64,000 nucleotides of DNA from Acanthaster planci (lineage: Eukaryota > Echinodermata > Asteroidea > Valvatida > Acanthasteridae), in the NCBI RefSeq assembly GCF_001949145.1, contig NW_019091490.1, positions 1,145,798 to 1,209,797 on the forward strand, read 5' to 3'. Positions 59,301 through 64,000 of this stretch are shown piece by piece. The position numbers were made by a program, and so were the translations under genes. Every line of letters begins with the position of its first letter. Within the stretch, counting starts at the first letter, position 1. The notes under the pieces are model-generated. The model made no database searches. It was not told the DNA's origin and was given only the letters and a program-made list of their open reading frames with translations.

Positions 59301-62174
59301 TAACCTGGATCCTTCCAGCTCCGCAAGCTGGTACAGCATCTCAAAGACTTGACCTCCTGTTGCCATGACAACACCCGGCAACGACCTCTCCAGATCGGTG
59401 ATGTAGTTCTGTCTGCCAGTGAACGGGATGCTCTGCAGAGCAAACAAAAAATAGATCCATTCACCTTTCCCTTTTGGGTTTAATTTACATGTGGTCGTCT
59501 CAAAATGTCCCTTTTTTTATAAAAGTCTGTTTATAGTTAGAGCTCCATGAATTAGCAAATTTCCCTCAAAAATTAAATGATCACATTTTTACATTTCTCT
59601 AGCTGTACCCAAGGAGTCAAAGTGGCATAATGGTTCTTTCCTTGTCGACCACCTGTGTAAACCTGGGTTCGAATCCAGCCTAGGCCAACATGTGGGTTGT
59701 GTTCTCAGTCCCTACCTGATTCCCGCGGTTTTCCCAAGAATATTTGTCCTAGGTTTTCCTCCCGCCTCTAAAAACTAGGAAAACAGTTTATAACTGCTAG
59801 GGCTGTATCCTGGTTTGCTAAAAAAGAGTACCTCATCAATTCTTGAGACAGATGTTCCAAACTGCTTGACGGTTAACAATTGTTGGTCTTCAAACTCTAA
59901 TTGCCTCAGGAGCTTCGGGTACTTGTTGGACATCAGCTATGCCAGAAGGAATCAGACAAAACCAGTTTCAATATTTACATGTTTTTAAAACACACACTTT
60001 TGCAAGATTCAACAAAGGACAACCCCAGCAGAAATGTTACAGAAAGAGGTTTTCGTCTGGCAGAAGTATTCACAGGAACTTTTAATTTATCCTTACAACT
60101 GTCAAGAGACCCGAAGCTGAGAGCAACGTGAGGTAAAAATTTCCAGCATCGGGGACCAGAAAGTGATGACAGGTTGCAGTTCAGTTCACTGCCAAGAACT
60201 GAAAATAGCCCCTCATGCTTAGACATTACAACAGCCAGACAGTAGTCATTTTGTGACTTTGACAAGGCCAAGAATGAACAGGGTATACATGTAGAAGCTG
60301 TTGCTGGTGATGCCAACTGGGCTTTGTGATTGGACTCATTCACAAGTCGGCCATATTGAATTGAAAGTGCGGCTGATTTTTCTGTTTTGGGAATCCGAGA
60401 AAAAAAATGAAAGCAACAAATAAAAGATCACCACAAATTAATGTCATGCCGATGAATAATTCAGAATTTGTAATTAATTACATGTAAGCCACATACATGT
60501 ATAAGAAAAAAGTAAGGCGTGGAACCAAAAATAGTCTGGCACCACCCAATTAACAGATTGCAGGTAACAAGACACAATCAAAATTGGCTTCAGGTCTATT
60601 CAAGCAATGCACAAGACAGAGCTGCCCTTTATGGCAGTGAAAATCCCGGTCTGTGGACCATTTCCTCCATTACCATCCTCTCGTTCGCAGCAATCTGGAT
60701 GTTGTCGATGGTCGTCCGCATCCGCTGGGCTATCCGCTGCCGGACACTTTGCAACGTCTCATTCCCGTGGCCCTGTGAATGCAACACGAAGGAAAGTTCA
60801 AGGTTCTTTTCTAGGCGTATTTTACATGGATATTAAAGAAACGTTCCAAACCTTCATCAGTCCTCCAGTGAGCCAGAAATTAACAACCCTTTTTTTTTTG
60901 TTGGTGAAGTTTCAAGAGGCCAGTATGTCCACAGAAATGCTAGAGTTGGGTTCTACATTCCTCAGTCCTATTGGTTATGGAGAGTGCAAGTACAAGAACC
61001 AGGTAATCTTTCGAGTGGTTCATTCTATTAATTAAGGGTCCAAAAGTGTCACTTTTTTGTGTGCCTTTTACACCTGGTCTGCGTAAACTGACATGGAATT
61101 ATCGCTGACATTGACTTCAGACTGTTTTTAATTGCTTGCAAGATAATTTGCATATAGTCACTCTTGGAAATTAGAGAATGGGTTTCAAACTTCTACAAAA
61201 TCTTATGCCATGTCTGACAGGGACCTAGTAAAAAAAAGGACCCAAATTCATAGAACAACTCAAGTATTTAGCATGAACGGCTGGGTGCTTGTAGAAACCC
61301 TAAAATGCAAGGAAACAAGCACAATCAATGTTTCCATGCATTCAAACTACCAAAATTGTCTTAAACAGAAATACTTATTAACAACCTTGGCACATAAGCA
61401 AGAAAGACATTCCATGTAACTCAGTGTTTTATTTCATAATTTCCCCATAAAAACCTTCAGAACCTTTCTTTTGTTTGTCTATTATATAATTACAAAGTAA
61501 TCTGTGTAGGCAGTTTAAGATGCCTTGTTCCATAATTTATCACCAATTCAGGACACTGATAGGGCAATCTGTACCCTGTTCAGACGCACAGTCCTACAAT
61601 TTTTTGGGGACTGGCAAAATTTCACAAAATTTGAATCAAGCAATACTTGTTGCACTATTTCTCAAATAAATTTCAAAAATCAGTACCTATCATATGAAGT
61701 TCAAAGCACTATCTTTCTTTCTGATAATGTCAAAACTTGTCCCTTTCAGTTCAGAAGTTTCGGCTTTTACTTTAAAGTTTTTAGCCCACTCCCCCACATT
61801 CAGCTTCAACTTACGCCAGCTAAACTCAAGAAGAATTTAGTCTCAGAGTCAGGGCCAAGTCAAAACCAGCCATGACTTTACTGGCCAGAACCACTCTAAA
61901 GCACCATCAGGTTTTCTGAATTGACCAGCAAATCGCTACAGAGATGTACATTATATTACAGATGCGAACAGGTTGCACTGGGTAATGGGAACTCACCACG
62001 AGGATGAAGTCATACTTGGGTGAGTCGCAGACAACCTGCATGGTGATGGGCTGTCCCTGGTAGGAAGCGCCGTGGGGCAGGATGGTGCGGGGTGCCAGGT
62101 GTTGGTCCTCCACCGTGGTGATGTAGGTCTCCGCCAGCTTGAGCAGTCGCTCGATCACCAACAACTTGGCCGCC
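35030..62174 (-). CDS. USP24: ubiquitin carboxyl-terminal hydrolase 24 (USP24), C-terminal two-thirds
   Basis: Cysteine deubiquitinase of the USP24/USP9X giant group. Thirty-five phase-consistent exons encode 1702 residues to the stop: 62174-61997, 60772-60674, 59936-59832, 59432-59305, 58883-58799, 58600-58469, 57938-57742, 57259-57037, 56674-56506, 55748-55602, 55070-54901, 54147-54083, 53722-53661, 53466-53275, 52588-52474, 51744-51600, 51093-50974, 49757-49536, 48052-47970, 47292-47154, 46517-46398, 46222-46017, 45417-45272, 44783-44621, 43694-43466, 43287-43184, 42564-42451, 41296-41071, 40016-39924, 39590-39488, 38750-38635, 38214-38101, 37231-37093, 36183-36029, 35335-35030. The helical-repeat region is followed by the USP fold at about fragment residues 750-1105: GGATCYMN Cys box, [10 protein letters not shown], zinc-binding CEDC and CEKC, GHYYSF His box, KWFKFND and [12 protein letters not shown]. 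The tail MSEHYWTPQ...[12 protein letters not shown]...LDDIDT matches the human USP24 C-terminus and excludes USP9X. An acidic run (EEAEEEEEF) is present near the end. Human USP24 has 2620 aa; upstream exons lie beyond 64000. Confidence 0.95.
36408..36674. mobile_element. hAT-like MITE with perfect 8-bp TSD
   Basis: The element at 36416-36666 (251 bp) starts CACGGACGTATATAA and ends TTATACACGTCCGTG. It is flanked on both sides by the identical 8-mer GGTATTAC (36408-36415 and 36667-36674). Internal sub-repeats (GCCATTTTACCGAGC against GCTCGGTAAAATGGC) are also inverted. An 8-bp duplication is the hAT signature. There is no transposase, so it is non-autonomous. Confidence 0.85.
38877..39110 (-). 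mobile_element. CORE-SINE-like elements, two adjacent partial copies
   Basis: Two stretches contain the complement of GACCTTGGGCAAGT (TTGTCCAAGGTCACAAC and CTTGCCCAAGGTCACAAC), each followed by a tRNA-type B-box remnant (GTGAACCC; GATTTGAACCC). The first also carries the CTCCTGGGTGGAGAGAGAGG block seen in the copy at 51350-51505. Minus orientation, in a USP24 intron. Confidence 0.65.
40545..40819. mobile_element. foldback MITE, ATACGG family (long copy)
   Basis: Termini ATACGGTCCATTCACAGTAG and TACTGTGAATCGCCCGTAT are inverse. Inside is a hairpin AAATCTGTCGACC / GGTCGACAGATTTCG. It shares the stem sequence with the copy at 57978-58153. Confidence 0.7.
41351..41526. mobile_element. MITE with CAGTAATGTAGTCAAGTCC termini
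   Basis: The element at 41359-41518 (160 bp) begins CAGTAATGTAGTCAAGTCC and ends GGACTTGACTACAATGCTG. The flanking 8-mers ACATTTGG and ACATTTTT agree at six of eight positions, consistent with a decayed hAT-type target duplication. Confidence 0.7.
41560..41960 (+). mobile_element. ACTAGT/GTTAAC-rich foldback element, copy 1
   Basis: The ends carry CTAGTTAACTAGTGGTTGG and CTATGGTTAACTATTGTCC-type inverted motifs. Internal words such as CTTATAACTGGTCCTCTC and GCACTGTGCTA recur in reverse orientation in the copy at 49815-50215. Confidence 0.55.
46017..46222 (-). other. USP24: USP24 exon with catalytic histidine
   Basis: It encodes [18 protein letters not shown] and [18 protein letters not shown], the USP His box. 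The 3' end is ambiguous: donors at 46019 (GTGGTA) and 46016 (GTATGT) are 3 bases apart and both keep phase, giving DR or DRW before GTT. The GTATGT site fits consensus better and is used here. Confidence 0.9.
48466..48644. mobile_element. 179-bp foldback element in USP24 intron
   Basis: The left arm AAAGAGAGGGCTTGCGGGAA and GAAGAGGTACGGTTTTGAT are the inverse of the right arm TTCCCACAAGCCCTCTCTTT and ATCAAAACCATACCTCTTC. The two arms cover nearly the whole element. Confidence 0.7.
49815..50215 (-). mobile_element. ACTAGT/GTTAAC-rich foldback element, copy 2 (inverted)
   Basis: This is the reverse-orientation relative of 41560-41960. It shares GAGAGGACCAGTTATAAG, TAGTTAACCATAGTTGG and a border CCTTGATC...TTGTCCTCTG. 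Confidence 0.55.
50974..51093 (-). other. USP24: USP24 exon with catalytic cysteine
   Basis: This 40-codon exon encodes [20 protein letters not shown]. The nucleophile Cys codon TGT is at 51025-51027. The box is intact, so the enzyme should be catalytically competent. Confidence 0.95.
51350..51505 (-). mobile_element. CORE-SINE-like element (MIR-like core)
   Basis: On the minus strand: A-box-like TGTGGCCTGGTGGTCAGGG, B-box GGTTCGAATCC (51439-51449), then GTGACCTTGGGCAAGTCACTT (plus 51400-51420). The B-box followed by this core is the arrangement seen in mammalian MIR and other CORE-SINEs. It is the best-preserved of the copies here. Confidence 0.8.
52801..52978. repeat. CAAGACCAG short tandem array inside a CAGTGTTG-type element
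   Basis: The run begins CAGTGTTGTAGTCGAGACC and continues as about fifteen imperfect CAAGACCA(G)-type units. The start matches the termini of the foldback family, so the array probably expanded inside such an element. Confidence 0.75.
55131..55300. repeat. 40/41-bp minisatellite, four copies
   Basis: Units starting at about 55141, 55181, 55222 and 55262 each read GCGCGAGAGCTTCAAATCGG followed by an A-rich half (CACAAAAAACAGAAAAACTT). It lies in a USP24 intron. Confidence 0.92.
56330..56445 (-). mobile_element. CORE-SINE-like fragment
   Basis: It carries GGGGTGGAGAGAGGCAAGTG, ACCTGCCCCAGGTCTCAACATG and a degraded B-box GGATTTCAACCCC, matching the copies at 38.9 and 51.4 kb. Confidence 0.55.
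56805..56880 (+). mobile_element. tRNA-derived SINE head, family 2
   Basis: GGCATAATGGTTCTTTCCTC (A-box region) is followed by B-box GGGTTCAATTCC (56849-56860). The same head occurs at 59621. It abuts the exon-derived triplication. Confidence 0.6.
56868..57085. repeat. 74-bp tandem triplication of a USP24 exon end and splice donor
   Basis: The block around GAGGACATACCTG recurs at 57027, 56953 and 56879, an exact 74-bp spacing. The right-most copy is the true 3' end and GTATGT donor of the exon at 57037-57259. The middle copy has lost the donor GT (CAAATATG). The left-most copy has a CAG|GTATGT-like donor. The copies have diverged, so the event is not recent. Confidence 0.85.
57978..58153. 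mobile_element. near-perfect 176-bp hairpin MITE, ATACGG family
   Basis: ATACGGGTGATTCACAATAG...CCACCAAGAGTTTGCAA pairs with TTGCAAACTCTTGGTGG...CTATTGTGAAACAGCCGTAT. Arms of about 70 bp surround a short loop containing CCCTTTCCAAACGCG. It shares stem and loop with 40545-40819. Confidence 0.82.
59615..59800 (+). mobile_element. tRNA-derived SINE, family 2
   Basis: AGTGGCATAATGGTTCTTTC (59621-59640) with B-box GGGTTCGAATCC (59665-59676) and a tail rich in CCTAGGTTTTCCTCCCGCC. Same head as the copy at 56805. Confidence 0.7.
61035..61243. mobile_element. foldback element with GGGTCC termini
   Basis: Left GGGTCCAAAAGTGTCACTTT and right CTGACAGGGACC...GGACCC are roughly inverse and share words with the internal arms of the MITE at 5131-5369 (TTGTCACACTTTTGGACCCC). 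More degraded. Confidence 0.45.
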
Positions 62175-62805
62175 CTGGCAAAAAGTGCCAAAAGAAGTAG
62201 AGAAACCGTGTTATTTTGTCGTATCCAACAGATGAAAAGGGTTGTGACTTAATAAGAAAGAAATGCATTGAATAACTAATGCTTGCACAATCCCACAATG
62301 CCCTGCATGTTACTTTCTGTTGTGCCAAAAGCTACATTAGCCCTGTACAGTTTTCATCGATTCATGCAGTCGTCTCTATCACAAGTCCCTCAACTAGTCC
62401 ACTGACAACTCCCCTCATAAGATCGGTCACGACAAACAGGACAAACAGTGACGAAGGAATACTGAACTGTCACAGTTGATTTGCATGGCTTGTGACGGAT
62501 AGACTTGGCTTCAGACTGGTGGACGTGGAGGGGTCCAGCAGAGATTTGGGATGGACTCAACTATACATACAACACACTGATTCATTTGTGAATAAATGCT
62601 AAGTAATTAAAATCCCAAATTGCTTCAATTGTTTTGTTTTAAAAACTCAGAAATGCTGGAGTACCAGTAAAATGCCAGGATGTGACAGGCTCACACAGGT
62701 GTCCTACAACTCAGCAGTGCTATACAGCAAAACCCCAAGATTAGTTCCAAGACTCCTAATTATTCAACAGTGGCAACCGCAAGTCAGTTTGTGAGCAGTA
62801 CCATA

Positions 62806-63087
62806 CTAAAAACCAAAGATCGTAAAGCGCCGAAGGCGCAAGATGGATAACTCTGCCCAAAGGGTGTAATCACCATGGGCACCATTTGAGCAAGCGATAC
62901 GCCTGCGTGGTTCGCGGTAATGCACAGGTGCACCAGGTGTACGTGCCTGCCGCGGTGCCTGTGCCTGCACCTGTGCATTAATGTGCACTGCGCAGGCGTA
63001 TTGCTTACTGAAATGGCCCCCATGCGATTATTACATTTCATGTATATTCATGCTGCTACGTGGCGCTATACAATCTTTGCTAAAAAC
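62806..63087. mobile_element. hAT-like MITE with perfect 8-bp TSD, CAAAGATCG family copy 1
   Basis: The element at 62814-63079 begins CAAAGATCGTAAAGCGCC and ends GGCGCTATACAATCTTTG. It is flanked by identical CTAAAAAC (62806-62813 and 63080-63087). Long imperfect arms include GGCACCATTTGAGCAAGCGA. Confidence 0.85.
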
Positions 63088-63458
63088 CTCCACAACAGAA
63101 AAGTTTTACATTGTTACTGAATGCGGGTAATTTACACGGTTACTGCATGAGTGAGATACTTCATTCCAAGCCAGCTGGAGAAAGATTGGTTGACTTTCCC
63201 TGTTAAACAGCCGGCGATACCTGTTATTTCAAAATCTGCCATCCTTCTAGAGCACGTGGTGGTGACGCCATTATGCAAGACGTGTGAAACAATAAGTGCA
63301 CCTGTATATGCATTATAATCAGGTGCGGTCTGGGGAGTACATTACTGTATGTGTACTGTAGAATTTACATATATACTCGTGTGGGCTGCACTCAGCGAAA
63401 AAAGTGCGCCATGACATCAACATGTGACAATAATATTCTATTATCGTTATCCTTCAGA

Positions 63459-63713
63459 CAGTGTTGCAGTCGAGTACTTTCCGAGTACCAACCTTTTTCG
63501 CAAATTACTGAACTGGGTAAGAGGGAATAAAGCCAGAGTGCACAGGCATTTGATGGTAAATGTGCAAAGGTAAGATTACAAAATAAATGTTAGACTTCAG
63601 ACACTCCCAGTTGTGTAAAATTTAAGTTTTAAGGAGAAAAGTACTCGGCCGAGTACTTTCCGAGTACTTTTGTCCTAAAAAGTTAATTTTAATCAAACAG
63701 TGATGGTCTGAAG
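63459..63713. mobile_element. half of a CAGTGTTG palindromic element
   Basis: It begins CAGTGTTGCAGTCGAGTAC and carries TTTGATGGTAAATGTGCAAA, GGTAAGATTACAAA and GAGTACTTTTGTCCTAAAA, matching the element at 33469-33877. It is interrupted at 63713 by the next element. Confidence 0.75.
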
Positions 63714-63993
63714 CAAAGATCGTATAGCGCCGCGAAGTGGCACAAGATGGCGAACATCGCCGTGAATACACGTAAAACGTTGTAATCGCATGGGCGCCAT
63801 TTGAGCAAGTGATACGTCTGCGCAATGCGCATTAATACACAGGCGCTGCGGCAGGCAAGTGCACCTGTTGAGCCTCCACCCAAGCATTACTGTAAACTGC
63901 CCAGGCGTATCGCTTGCTCAAATGGCGCCCATGGTGATTACACCTTTTGGGCAGAGTTATCCATCTTGCGCCTTCGGCGCTATACGATCTTTG
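63714..63993. mobile_element. CAAAGATCG family MITE copy 2, nested
   Basis: Termini CAAAGATCGTATAGCGCC and GGCGCTATACGATCTTTG are perfect inverses over 18 bp. Left flank GTCTGAAG (63706-63713) and right flank GTCTGGA (to 64000) are compatible with a target duplication cut by the window end. Confidence 0.8.
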
Positions 63994-64000
63994 GTCTGGA

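Larger units (their letters stand above)
62175..64000. other. USP24 intron, right edge of window
   Basis: No further USP24 exon is recognisable upstream of 62174. The stretch is mostly repeat-derived: an AAGTCC-rich fragment at 62360-62500, then hAT-like and palindromic elements to the window end. Confidence 0.65.

Noticed and set aside
35030-62174. Assignment as USP9X
   Set aside because: The USP fold alone fits both, but the [22 protein letters not shown]-type context and the C-terminal EHYWTP...DLDD tail agree with USP24.

Overview
The window is animal genomic DNA. It shows intron-rich genes with GT/AG introns, long AT-rich introns full of small foldback repeats, and tRNA-derived SINEs. 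There are no operons and no bacterial features. The proteins are clearly metazoan, and the gene structures and repeat landscape (TACATGTA-type arrays, many miniature inverted-repeat elements) suggest a marine invertebrate, perhaps a deuterostome such as an echinoderm. That placement is a guess; the sequence only secures 'animal'. Positions 1-370 are an N gap.

Three genes were reconstructed exon by exon, and intron phase was checked at every junction. (1) Positions 695-9765, minus strand: an MNK-family MAP kinase-interacting kinase (MKNK), nine coding exons, 554 aa. (2) Positions 21675-28272, plus strand: glutaryl-CoA dehydrogenase (GCDH), nine exons, 446 aa, complete. (3) Positions 35030-62174, minus strand: the C-terminal 1702 residues of the giant deubiquitinase USP24 over 35 exons. 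Its 5' exons lie beyond the right edge. MKNK and GCDH are head to head across about 12 kb of non-coding DNA; GCDH and USP24 are tail to tail across about 6.8 kb. The three proteins have unrelated jobs: translation-linked kinase signalling, mitochondrial lysine/tryptophan catabolism, and ubiquitin removal. Nothing suggests a functional cluster.

The non-coding DNA is mostly repeats. I can support several MITE families. Two have perfect 8-bp target duplications and so look hAT-like, and one is flanked by TA. There are also CORE-SINE-like elements whose core resembles mammalian MIR, two other tRNA-derived SINE families, and several minisatellites.

The points most worth a second look are an MNK kinase with DFG where the vertebrate enzymes have DFD, a 270-bp frame-neutral exon holding all of the kinase's basic targeting segment, and a 74-bp tandem triplication that copies a USP24 exon end together with its splice donor. 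I found no new multi-gene system.
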